Below the pieces are notes generated by a model. That model saw only the letters and a program-made list of their open reading frames with translations, was not told the DNA's origin and did not search any database. From Hyphomicrobiales bacterium (GTDB lineage Bacteria; Pseudomonadota; Alphaproteobacteria; Rhizobiales; JAJFHR01), in contig JAJFHR010000413.1 of assembly GCA_021775515.1 (NCBI GenBank), forward strand, positions 1-7,595: a stretch of DNA of 7,595 nt, given 5' to 3'. The position numbers and the translations under genes were made by a program. Positions 1 through 5,985 of this stretch are shown here, piece after piece (the first letter of the stretch is position 1; each line of letters begins with the position of its first letter).

Positions 1-1197
1 GGGGCCAAAGTTGCCTCAACCTTTGTGCCGGGAAATCTCAATGAATTGATCATGTGTTTTGATCTGGTCAACAATCTGCCAGAAGTAAACGCCATTCAAA
101 ATGGTTTGCGCCGCAAGAGCGGGGCCTATGTGATGGAAGCGGAAAAGGCGGGTCATTCGGAAGATGTTTGCACCTACGTTAAATCCGACATTGGCATGAT
201 GGCGAAGGGCAATATCGGACCTAACGGTAAAAAACTGCCTGATCCCGACGTCTTGTTGCTGTCCTACACCGGCTGCTTCACCTTCATGAAATGGTTCGAA
301 CTGTTACGCGAGCAATATAATTGCGAGACCATATTTCTGCAGACGCCCTATATGGCCGACGGCAAAGTTACGCCGAACATGATCCAGTACATGGTCAAAC
401 AGCTCAAAGAAGACGTGATCCCCAAGCTTGAGCGCGTGAGTGGTGTAAAATTCGACATTGACCGGTTGCGGGAGTATCTTAAAAAATCCGCCCAGGCTGA
501 AGATGACCTGGTTTATATTCTGCAAAGCGGCAAGAACAAGCCCTCGCCGATTGATGCCTATTTTGGCGGTATTTATTACATCGGACCTATCTTTGGTGCT
601 TTCAGGGGCACGGATGATGCCATCAATTATTATCGCTTTCTGCGCGAAGAAGTTGACCAGCGCCTTGCTGCCGGCCTTGGTCCGGTGACACCGGATGGTC
701 CTATGGGCGATGAAAAATACCGCCTGGTTGTGGAAGGCCCACCCAACTACACCAATTTCCGGCAGTTTTGGAAAATGTTCTATGACGAAGGTGCCGTGGT
801 CGTTGCCTCCAGTTATACCAAGGTTGGCGGCACCTATGACTTCGGTTTTCGCCATGATCCCGACCGACCGCTCGAAACCCTGGCAGAATATTGTCTGGGT
901 GTTTACACCAACCGGTCGCTGCCGATGCGCATCGACATGCTCACCAACTACATCAACGAGTATGAAGCTGATGGTCTTTTGATTAACTCGATCAAAAGCT
1001 GCAACAGTTTTTCCGCTGGTCAATTGCTCATTATGCGCGAAGTGGAAAAACGAACGGGCAAACCAGCCGCATTTATAGAAACAGACCTGGTCGATCCGCG
1101 CTATTTCTCGGCGGCAAATGTAAAAAACCGTCTGGAAAGTTATTTCCAAATGGTCGAGCAAAAACGAAGCGGAATGAAAGGCGGAGTTGCGGCATGA
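1..1197 (+). CDS. bcrB: Benzoyl-CoA reductase beta subunit BcrB/BadE (5' end cut by window)
   Basis: The frame is open from base 1, so the start lies upstream; 398 residues are visible, and family members of about 435 would leave roughly 40 missing. The protein belongs to the 2-hydroxyglutaryl-CoA dehydratase D-component family. With BcrC it forms the module that binds benzoyl-CoA and its [4Fe-4S] clusters and reduces the ring in the cytoplasm. Cysteines at visible residues 19, 57, 92 (in a YTGCF context) and 334 (KSCNS) are candidate cluster ligands; which ones bind cannot be settled here. The assignment as BcrB rather than BcrC rests on the position immediately before bcrA, as in Thauera bcrCBAD and Rhodopseudomonas badDEFG, and on the inferred length. 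The stop overlaps the bcrA start (ATGA), implying translational coupling. Other D-component dehydratases are a less likely reading given the neighbours. Confidence 0.9.
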   Translation, partial: GAKVASTFVPGNLNELIMCFDLVNNLPEVNAIQNGLRRKSGAYVMEAEKAGHSEDVCTYVKSDIGMMAKGNIGPNGKKLPDPDVLLLSYTGCFTFMKWFELLREQYNCETIFLQTPYMADGKVTPNMIQYMVKQLKEDVIPKLERVSGVKFDIDRLREYLKKSAQAEDDLVYILQSGKNKPSPIDAYFGGIYYIGPIFGAFRGTDDAINYYRFLREEVDQRLAAGLGPVTPDGPMGDEKYRLVVEGPPNYTNFRQFWKMFYDEGAVVVASSYTKVGGTYDFGFRHDPDRPLETLAEYCLGVYTNRSLPMRIDMLTNYINEYEADGLLINSIKSCNSFSAGQLLIMREVEKRTGKPAAFIETDLVDPRYFSAANVKNRLESYFQMVEQKRSGMKGGVAA

Positions 1198-2519
1198 AAA
1201 CTTATGTTGGCATTGACCTTGGCTCAACCACGACGAAAGCGGTGTTGCTGGATGAAGATGAGAAGGTACTTGGCCGCGGCATCACCAATTCGCGTTCCAA
1301 CTATGAAACCGCCTGCCGGGTGGCCGGCCAGGAAGCAGTGATTGATGCGCGGTTTACCCTGTTTCGCAGAGAGTTCGATGCCGAACAAAAAGGCCTTGAA
1401 AAAATTGAAGAATTTCTCGCCGCGCTCGAGCGGGCCTTCAGATTAGAGCGCTTTATTGAACAATTGGAAGATCTTGAAACCACCTGCCTTGAGCAGGTGA
1501 AGGGTGATCGGTTTGTCAAAATCGAAGATGGTGTCAGGCAGGCAATCGGCGAGGTGTTCCAGCGTCTGTGCGCAGAAGCTCCCGATATGTTTGCGCCGGG
1601 CTCGACACGAAAATCCGATTTTTTCCGGGATATCGCTGGCACACGCTATCTTACTATTGCCGAAAACGTCGCCCGCGAAGCAAATATTCCCTACGACCTG
1701 TTGTTAAACGTTTATGACAAATCGATCATCGCCGTGGAAAACCGGGCGCCGTCAGATAATCTGAGCGAGAAATTCCGGGCAGCACTTGGACGCGTGAGCG
1801 TTGAGACGGCCGGTACCGGCGATGAGTTGAGACAGGCGGTCGAGCAGGCCTTGGCGATCGAATTGGAAGAAACCTATCTGGTAGGTACCGGTTATGGCCG
1901 GGTGACCTTGCCATTTTCCAAAGAACATATCCGCTCAGAAATCCTCTGCCATGGCCTTGGTGCCCATATGATGTATCCCAAAACCCGCACGGTTCTGGAC
2001 ATTGGCGGGCAGGATACCAAAGGCATTCAGGTCGATGCAAAAGGCATCGTTGAAAACTTCCAGATGAATGACAGATGTGCGGCTGGCTGTGGTCGCTATC
2101 TCGGTTATATCGCCGATGAAATGAACATGGGATTGCACGAACTTGGCCCCCTGGCGATGAAATCAGGCAAGCCTGCGCGCATCAATTCCACCTGTACGGT
2201 ATTTGCTGGTGCCGAACTGCGTGACAGATTAGCTCTTGGAGAAAAGCGCGAGGATATTCTCGCCGGCCTGCACCGGGCAATCATTCTGCGGGCCATGTCG
2301 ATTATTTCTCGCTCAGGCGGCATCGCCGATGAATTCACCTTCACCGGCGGAGTGGCTAAAAATGAGGCGGCCGTCAGAGAACTGCGGAAACTGGTGGTCG
2401 AAAACTATGGCGAAGTGACGATAAATATCGATCCGGATTCTATCTACACCGGGGCACTGGGCGGGGCTGAGTTTGCCCGCAGAGCGGCCGAGGGCAGAAT
2501 GGAAGGAGTGGAAGCATGA
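1194..2519 (+). CDS. bcrA: Benzoyl-CoA reductase alpha subunit BcrA/BadF, ATPase and electron activator
   Basis: One of two ATP-hydrolysing subunits that raise electrons to the potential needed for ring reduction. It is an ASKHA-fold (BadF/BadG/BcrA/BcrD) protein. A phosphate-1 loop GIDLGSTTTK lies at residues 6-15, a phosphate-2 motif DIGGQDTK starts at residue 269, and an adenosine motif TGGVAKNE spans 384-391. Cys295 (NDRCAAGC) and Cys334 (STCTVFA) match the two cluster-ligating cysteines of the HgdC activator, so with BcrD they should hold the bridging [4Fe-4S] cluster; Cys299 is an additional nearby cysteine. About 441 residues is the Thauera-type alpha length; the extra segment, roughly residues 35-190 after the first loop, separates it from short activators such as BcrD. 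The ATG overlaps the bcrB stop and has GGAG seven bases upstream. Confidence 0.95.
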   Translation: MKTYVGIDLGSTTTKAVLLDEDEKVLGRGITNSRSNYETACRVAGQEAVIDARFTLFRREFDAEQKGLEKIEEFLAALERAFRLERFIEQLEDLETTCLEQVKGDRFVKIEDGVRQAIGEVFQRLCAEAPDMFAPGSTRKSDFFRDIAGTRYLTIAENVAREANIPYDLLLNVYDKSIIAVENRAPSDNLSEKFRAALGRVSVETAGTGDELRQAVEQALAIELEETYLVGTGYGRVTLPFSKEHIRSEILCHGLGAHMMYPKTRTVLDIGGQDTKGIQVDAKGIVENFQMNDRCAAGCGRYLGYIADEMNMGLHELGPLAMKSGKPARINSTCTVFAGAELRDRLALGEKREDILAGLHRAIILRAMSIISRSGGIADEFTFTGGVAKNEAAVRELRKLVVENYGEVTINIDPDSIYTGALGGAEFARRAAEGRMEGVEA

Positions 2520-3361
2520 CACTTGCTGCAGGAATTGATGTCGGCACCGGTGCCGTTAAGGCGGTTGTCTTCAAGGTCGAGGGTGAGAAAGAAGAGTGGT
2601 TGGCTCGCTCGATTTTCCGCATTCGTCAGCGCGACCCCTTGGAATTGGCCGAAGAAGCCTTCGAGCAGTGCCTGGCCGATGCCGGACTTAGCCGCGAAGA
2701 CCTGGATTATGTGGCGACCACCGGTGAAGGTGAATCCATCGCCTTCCATACCGGGCATTTTTACTCCATGACATCGCATGCCCGTGGTGCGCGTTATCTC
2801 AACCCGAAGGCTCGTGCCGTACTTGACTGCGGCGCCTTACACGGCCGGGCCATTATCACTGATGAACGCGGCAAGGTGTTGAATTACAAGATGACCAGCC
2901 AGTGTGCCTCTGGTTCCGGTCAGTTTTTAGAAAATATCGCCCGTTATCTTGGCATTGCTCAAGATGAGATCGGGCGATTATCCGTGCAGGCAGATGACCC
3001 GGAAGTCGTGTCCAGCATCTGTGCGGTGCTGGCCGAAACCGATGTTATCAATATGGTGTCCCGGGGCATTACCGCGCCAAACATTCTCAAGGGCATTCAT
3101 CTTTCGATGGCCAGCCGCCTGGCTCGGCTGCTGAAGTCAATCGGCGTTGCCGACAACCTGATAATGATGACGGGCGGATTAGCAAAAGATGATGGCCTGG
3201 TTGCGGCGATGGGTGAAGAGTTGGCCAAGATGAAGGGAGTCGAAGCACAGATCACCAGTCATGTAGATTCGATTTATGCCGGGGCGATAGGAGCGGCACT
3301 TTGGGGTGTTTTCAGATCGAAAAAGCTGGCCGCCGAAGGCCTCTTACTCAAAGCTTCATGA
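2516..3361 (+). CDS. bcrD: Benzoyl-CoA reductase delta subunit BcrD/BadG, ATPase and electron activator
   Basis: Partner of BcrA in the ATP-driven electron activation module. At 281 residues it matches the Thauera-type BcrD (about 280) and the short HgdC-like activators. The ASKHA motifs are GIDVGTGAVK at residues 6-15, DCGALHGR from residue 104 in the phosphate-2 position, and TGGLAKDD from residue 219. Cys130 (SQCASGSG) and Cys169 (SICAVLAET) are the expected ligands of the [4Fe-4S] cluster shared with BcrA. The phosphate-2 loop differs from the BcrA version DIGGQD, so the two ATP sites are probably not equivalent. The ATG overlaps the bcrA stop as ATGA, and a full AAGGAG ribosome binding site sits seven bases before it (2503-2508). 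Confidence 0.95.
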   Translation: MTLAAGIDVGTGAVKAVVFKVEGEKEEWLARSIFRIRQRDPLELAEEAFEQCLADAGLSREDLDYVATTGEGESIAFHTGHFYSMTSHARGARYLNPKARAVLDCGALHGRAIITDERGKVLNYKMTSQCASGSGQFLENIARYLGIAQDEIGRLSVQADDPEVVSSICAVLAETDVINMVSRGITAPNILKGIHLSMASRLARLLKSIGVADNLIMMTGGLAKDDGLVAAMGEELAKMKGVEAQITSHVDSIYAGAIGAALWGVFRSKKLAAEGLLLKAS

Positions 3362-3380
3362 TACAAATGGGAGATGTATA

Positions 3381-3626
3381 ATGGCATTAATGATTGTAGA
3401 TCCCTGCACCGCGTGTGATGCATGCGAGCCGGTTTGCCCCAATGATGCAATAAAGGCAGACGATCCATTTTACGTAATTGACCCGATGAAATGTACCGAA
3501 TGCATTGGTGCTGAAGATGAACCACAATGCAAACTGGTGTGCCCGGAAGCATGTATTGTGCCTAATCCAGACTGGGAAGAATCACTCGAAGAATTGCAGG
3601 AAAAATATGAACAGCTGAACAGCTGA
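3381..3626 (+). CDS. 2[4Fe-4S] ferredoxin, Alvin type, probable electron donor to benzoyl-CoA reductase
   Basis: An 81-residue cytoplasmic ferredoxin. The first cluster motif is C9-x2-C12-x2-C15-x3-C19P; the second is C38-x2-C41-x8-C50-x3-C54P. The eight-residue gap in the second motif, the extra Cys58 and the acidic C-terminal extension (EESLEELQEKYEQL, likely helical) are hallmarks of the Alvin-type low-potential ferredoxins. In Thauera and Rhodopseudomonas such a ferredoxin (BadB in the latter) reduces benzoyl-CoA reductase, and its place 19 bases after bcrD supports the same role. I chose the ATG at 3381 because GGGAG lies seven bases before it and the family motif begins directly after. 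An upstream in-frame ATG at 3306 would place 25 unrelated residues inside bcrD. The stop codon is part of an 8-bp tandem repeat. Confidence 0.92.
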   Translation: MALMIVDPCTACDACEPVCPNDAIKADDPFYVIDPMKCTECIGAEDEPQCKLVCPEACIVPNPDWEESLEELQEKYEQLNS

Positions 3627-3632
3627 ACAGCT
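3609..3632. repeat. Three perfect tandem copies of GAACAGCT at the ferredoxin stop
   Basis: The 8-bp unit GAACAGCT occurs three times without mismatch, followed by a further GA. Each unit junction contains the palindrome CAGCTG. The ferredoxin TGA stop (3624-3626) is read across the junction of copies 2 and 3. Because 8 is not a multiple of 3, copy number can affect the reading frame at the end of the protein. Confidence 0.95.
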
Positions 3633-3639
3633 GATTGTA

Positions 3640-4653
3640 TTAGATCGGGTACTTGCGGTGGAAGACTATTTTTTGCGCAGGCACAAATCCACAGGCATCA
3701 AGATAGGTTATGAGATTGACATCATTCCAGTCCAGTTCAGTGCGCACATGATCGGTTCGCAATACTGACAGGTTGGTGATTAACTGCGACATCAAGGCGT
3801 GGCCGACACCGAGCGCATGATAATTTGGGTCGACCGCAATCGTATCCATTACAGCTTCGGTGTCAGTGCGGCCAAACTCGCCGAAATCAACCCTTGCCAT
3901 AATAAATCCCACCGGAAAACCATCGCGTTCAGCGACCAGAGAAATGCGCACGCCGCTTTCGTACAGGACCTCATGTTGTTTGCGTTTGTAATAAGTGGAA
4001 CGGTCGATACCGGAATTTTTCCGGTCGATGGCAATAAGGGCATTCAAGTCTGCCTCGGTCATCGAGCGAACCGGCACTTTGTCGCGCGACAGAGCTTCAA
4101 ACTCATCTCTGTCCGGCGAGCTATGATCAATTTCCACAGGTTCATCAAGATCGGAAAAATTACCGGGAATATGTTGAGTTAAGAGCTCGTTGGTATGGCG
4201 CATTAGAATGAGGCGCGGGGCAAGAACAAATCCGGCCTTGCCAAGGAAACTTATCAGTGCGCTGTCGTCCCAGCTAACCTGACTGGCCAGCTCAACTGCG
4301 CCTTTTTGGTTCAAAGTTTCTTCAACCGCCTGCAGCAACGCGTGACCGCCGCCGGAGTTTTGATGAACACGGTCAACGCCAATAGCGTCCAGAGAAGCCC
4401 GCCCTCCCGGCTTGCCGAATTCACCTGAAAACAACTTGGCAAAAACATAGCCGGTTAGCCTGTCACCATCATGCAACCCCAAACAGACATAATCACCCGG
4501 GTTTTTGATGACCGCCGCCAGACGTTTTTCGAAAAAACCCCGCCGCGAAACACCGGCAAGTGCCGTGTCAATGGCAATGACTGCTTCCAAATCGCCCGCA
4601 CTCAGCGGCTTGATTTGACCTGAAGTGGCAGAGTTTGGCACAGCTTTCGACAC
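3640..4653 (-). CDS. Tandem two-domain GNAT acyltransferase (337 aa)
   Basis: Two GNAT N-acetyltransferase domains in one chain, residues about 15-152 and 192-335 (GTG numbering). They share clear internal similarity: GEFG before the core strand, L/M-D-x-I-x-V-D, GHAL, and a C-terminal W-x-D-x2-L-I-x-F/Y-L-x3-GF. Domain 1 has a canonical acetyl-CoA loop QNSGGG (98-103); in domain 2 the equivalent is HALGVG, with His replacing the usual Gln/Arg. The substrate is unknown. Rhodopseudomonas has a GNAT gene, badL, linked to benzoate degradation and acting on aminobenzoates, but a link to this protein is only a guess. I prefer the GTG start at 4653, because GGAG lies six bases before it, over the in-frame TTG at 4665, which has no ribosome binding site. 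It follows the hemerythrin gene by 15 bases and is probably co-transcribed. It converges on the ferredoxin gene. Confidence 0.85.
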   Translation of the reverse strand: MSKAVPNSATSGQIKPLSAGDLEAVIAIDTALAGVSRRGFFEKRLAAVIKNPGDYVCLGLHDGDRLTGYVFAKLFSGEFGKPGGRASLDAIGVDRVHQNSGGGHALLQAVEETLNQKGAVELASQVSWDDSALISFLGKAGFVLAPRLILMRHTNELLTQHIPGNFSDLDEPVEIDHSSPDRDEFEALSRDKVPVRSMTEADLNALIAIDRKNSGIDRSTYYKRKQHEVLYESGVRISLVAERDGFPVGFIMARVDFGEFGRTDTEAVMDTIAVDPNYHALGVGHALMSQLITNLSVLRTDHVRTELDWNDVNLITYLDACGFVPAQKIVFHRKYPI

Positions 4654-4659
4654 TTTGAT

Positions 4660-4663
4660 CTCC
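4660..4663 (-). promoter_or_regulatory. Ribosome binding site GGAG deciding the GNAT start
   Basis: On the minus strand GGAG is followed by ATCAAA and then GTG (4653). The first bases of this element are part of the competing TTG codon (4663-4665), so the TTG itself is not preceded by a site. This favours the GTG start and trims four residues from the longest reading. Confidence 0.65.
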
Positions 4664-4668
4664 AAATT

Positions 4669-5169
4669 CTAGTGGTTGCTGGTGTAGTTTTCTGATAGTT
4701 GCATATCAGTTTCAGGATCTAGAATATCATCCAACATGGGCAGAAGTGCCATTTCCTCCTTTTGGATATGGGCGAACATACGTTCAATCAATTCTCCGGT
4801 TTGAGATCTGAATTCCAACCAGCTAACTTCAGAAAAACCATCCTCAAGCGCGCGCCGGGCGAGCTTGGCTACCTGCTGGCTTATAGGGAGGATGGCTTGA
4901 TGCTCTTCACGTAAATGTTCACCAATTCCAGTATCACCAAGGTCCTCTAACCGGGTGAACAATTCATTCTCCTCGAAGGCAAAATGACTACTCACTTCTT
5001 CATCGATGGCTGCAATTGCCTGTTCCAGAGCGGTTCGTATTGATGCCTCAGTAGTATCGGGCGTAGAGCGTTTTGCACTTACGATCATGTCCTCCAGTGT
5101 TTCAAATATGGCGACCGTCGCCTGGTGATCTTCATGCAGCAATTGCGCTGTGCGGCGCTGGAATTCCAT
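4669..5169 (-). CDS. Hemerythrin-like HHE di-iron protein (166 aa)
   Basis: A soluble all-helical protein with the hemerythrin HHE pattern. It has HEDH at 12-15, H62-x3-E66 (HFAFEE), H85 and H90 (EHLREEH), and H134-x3-E138 (HIQKEE), the expected ligands of an oxo-bridged di-iron site. Bacterial HHE proteins bind O2 or NO or act in iron-centre repair and sensing; the exact role here is not determined. No extra domain is evident: the last 16 residues, after the LLPMLDDIL helix, are polar and probably disordered. The ATG start is backed by AAGGA seven bases upstream on the minus strand. It is first in a two-gene unit with the GNAT gene and diverges from the dehydrogenase gene across a 96-base promoter region. 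An oxygen or NO handling protein beside an oxygen-sensitive reductase operon is plausible, but that functional link is inference. Confidence 0.9.
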   Translation of the reverse strand: MEFQRRTAQLLHEDHQATVAIFETLEDMIVSAKRSTPDTTEASIRTALEQAIAAIDEEVSSHFAFEENELFTRLEDLGDTGIGEHLREEHQAILPISQQVAKLARRALEDGFSEVSWLEFRSQTGELIERMFAHIQKEEMALLPMLDDILDPETDMQLSENYTSNH

Positions 5170-5190
5170 ATGCTCATCCTTGTTGAGTGT

Positions 5191-5201
5191 AATAGGCTAT
5201 T
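5191..5201. repeat. Short palindrome AATAGGCTATT in the hemerythrin leader
   Basis: AATAG and CTATT flank a central G, making a perfect 11-base odd palindrome within the predicted hemerythrin 5' untranslated region. A further CTATT follows at 5204-5208. It could be an operator half-set or chance; the arms are too short for a stable hairpin. Confidence 0.3.
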
Positions 5202-5229
5202 GTCTATTTACATATTTAGGTACTATAAT
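5200..5229 (+). promoter_or_regulatory. Putative sigma70-type promoter for the short-chain dehydrogenase gene
   Basis: The -35 is TTGTCT (5200-5205, 4/6), the spacer 18 bases, and the -10 a perfect TATAAT (5224-5229). Transcription would start near 5236, about 30 bases before the ATG. The -10 overlaps the opposing -10 by four bases, so polymerases could not occupy both at once. Confidence 0.55.
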
Positions 5230-5250
5230 ACGTATTTAGATAAATCACAA
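5222..5250 (-). promoter_or_regulatory. Putative sigma70-type promoter for the hemerythrin-GNAT unit
   Basis: On the minus strand the -35 is TTGTGA (bases 5250-5245, 4/6 to consensus), followed by a 17-base spacer and a -10 TATAGT (bases 5227-5222, 5/6). The start of transcription would fall near 5215, about 45 bases before the hemerythrin ATG. The AT-rich composition makes chance matches possible. Confidence 0.5.
5227..5245. promoter_or_regulatory. Overlapping palindromes, possible operator
   Basis: A perfect 10-bp palindrome AATACGTATT (5227-5236) runs into an inverted repeat ATTTA-GA-TAAAT (5234-5245). The pair lies between the -10 and -35 of the leftward promoter and over the predicted start of the rightward one, where a bound regulator could affect both. 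No known family site is recognised, and AT richness weakens the call. Confidence 0.35.
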
Positions 5251-5265
5251 GAGGGAAGCTGATTT

Positions 5266-5979
5266 ATGAACCTAGATCTTTCCGGCCGCAGGGCCGTGGT
5301 GACAGGTGGTGCACGAGGCATCGGACGGACGATCGTCGAACACCTCTTGAGCGCGGGCGCCAAGGTGCATTCGATTGATATTGACCGTCCGGATGATGCC
5401 GGCGACAGGGCCATAGAATTTCATTTAGCCGACATTACTGATGTCCCTGCCCTGCACCAGGTGGTCGAGGCTATTGGCGGACCAATCGACGTTCTCGTCA
5501 ACAATGCCGGGATAACGCGAGACCGAACGTTGATGAAAATGAGTGAATGTGAATGGACCGACGTAATTAACGTCAATCTCACCGGAGCGTTCAACATGAT
5601 GCGCGCCATAGCCCCCGTTATGGTAGCAGGGTCTGGCGGAGCCATTATCAACGTAACATCGATCAACGGGATCAGGGGCAAGGTCGGACAAGCAAATTAT
5701 GCCGCTTCAAAAGCAGGTCTCATCGGTTTATCCAAAACAGCCGCGCGTGAACTGGGACGCAAGGGTATTACCGTAAACGCCATTGCTCCCGGGATGGTAT
5801 TGACTGATATGGCGCGAAATCTGCCAAGCGAGATCCTTGAGCGGGCGATAAGTGAAACCGTACTAAATCAACTGGCTGAACCGCAAGACATTGCCAATGC
5901 TGTGGTATTTCTTGCGTCAGACATGGCGCGGAAAATCACCGGCCAGGTAATACAGGTTGACGCCGGCCAATATATCTAG
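5266..5979 (+). CDS. FabG/PhaB-like short-chain dehydrogenase (SDR), 237 aa
   Basis: A classical cytoplasmic SDR oxidoreductase with a Rossmann fold. The nucleotide loop TGGARGIG spans 13-20, NNAG is at 79-82, the structural Asn is N104, and the catalytic set is S132, Y145 and K149 (YAASK). The stretch AGITRDRTLMKM before an EW pair is typical of 3-oxoacyl-ACP and acetoacetyl-CoA reductases. Asp38 at the end of the second strand (SIDID) suggests NAD(H) rather than NADP(H). The substrate is therefore probably a 3-oxo or 3-hydroxyacyl thioester. In this neighbourhood a role on CoA-thioester intermediates after ring reduction is possible (Rhodopseudomonas BadH is also an SDR), but the sequence looks more FabG/PhaB-like than BadH-like. 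GAGGGA precedes the ATG by nine bases. It diverges from the hemerythrin gene and converges on the membrane protein gene with a six-base gap. Confidence 0.88.
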   Translation: MNLDLSGRRAVVTGGARGIGRTIVEHLLSAGAKVHSIDIDRPDDAGDRAIEFHLADITDVPALHQVVEAIGGPIDVLVNNAGITRDRTLMKMSECEWTDVINVNLTGAFNMMRAIAPVMVAGSGGAIINVTSINGIRGKVGQANYAASKAGLIGLSKTAARELGRKGITVNAIAPGMVLTDMARNLPSEILERAISETVLNQLAEPQDIANAVVFLASDMARKITGQVIQVDAGQYI

Positions 5980-5985
5980 AGCCTT

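Noticed and set aside
25..27. GTG at 25 as the start of bcrB
   Set aside because: The frame is open from base 1 and family length requires about 40 more residues upstream, so the gene is cut by the window.
304..1227. A 307-codon open frame on the minus strand opposite bcrB
   Set aside because: It lies fully antisense to a clear family gene, has no recognisable domain, and its composition is what codon bias in bcrB would give by shadow.
3306..3380. Upstream in-frame start for the ferredoxin
   Set aside because: It would add 25 residues encoded inside bcrD, outside the usual ferredoxin length, and the ATG at 3381 has a good ribosome binding site.
3609..3660. CAGCTG repeats as an intrinsic terminator
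   Set aside because: The palindromes are six bases each with no longer stem and no T-tract following on either strand.
5236..5252. FNR or CRP-type operator around TTGTGATTTATC on the minus strand
   Set aside because: Only a left half-site is present; there is no matching right half at the required spacing, and the same bases are used by the proposed -35.
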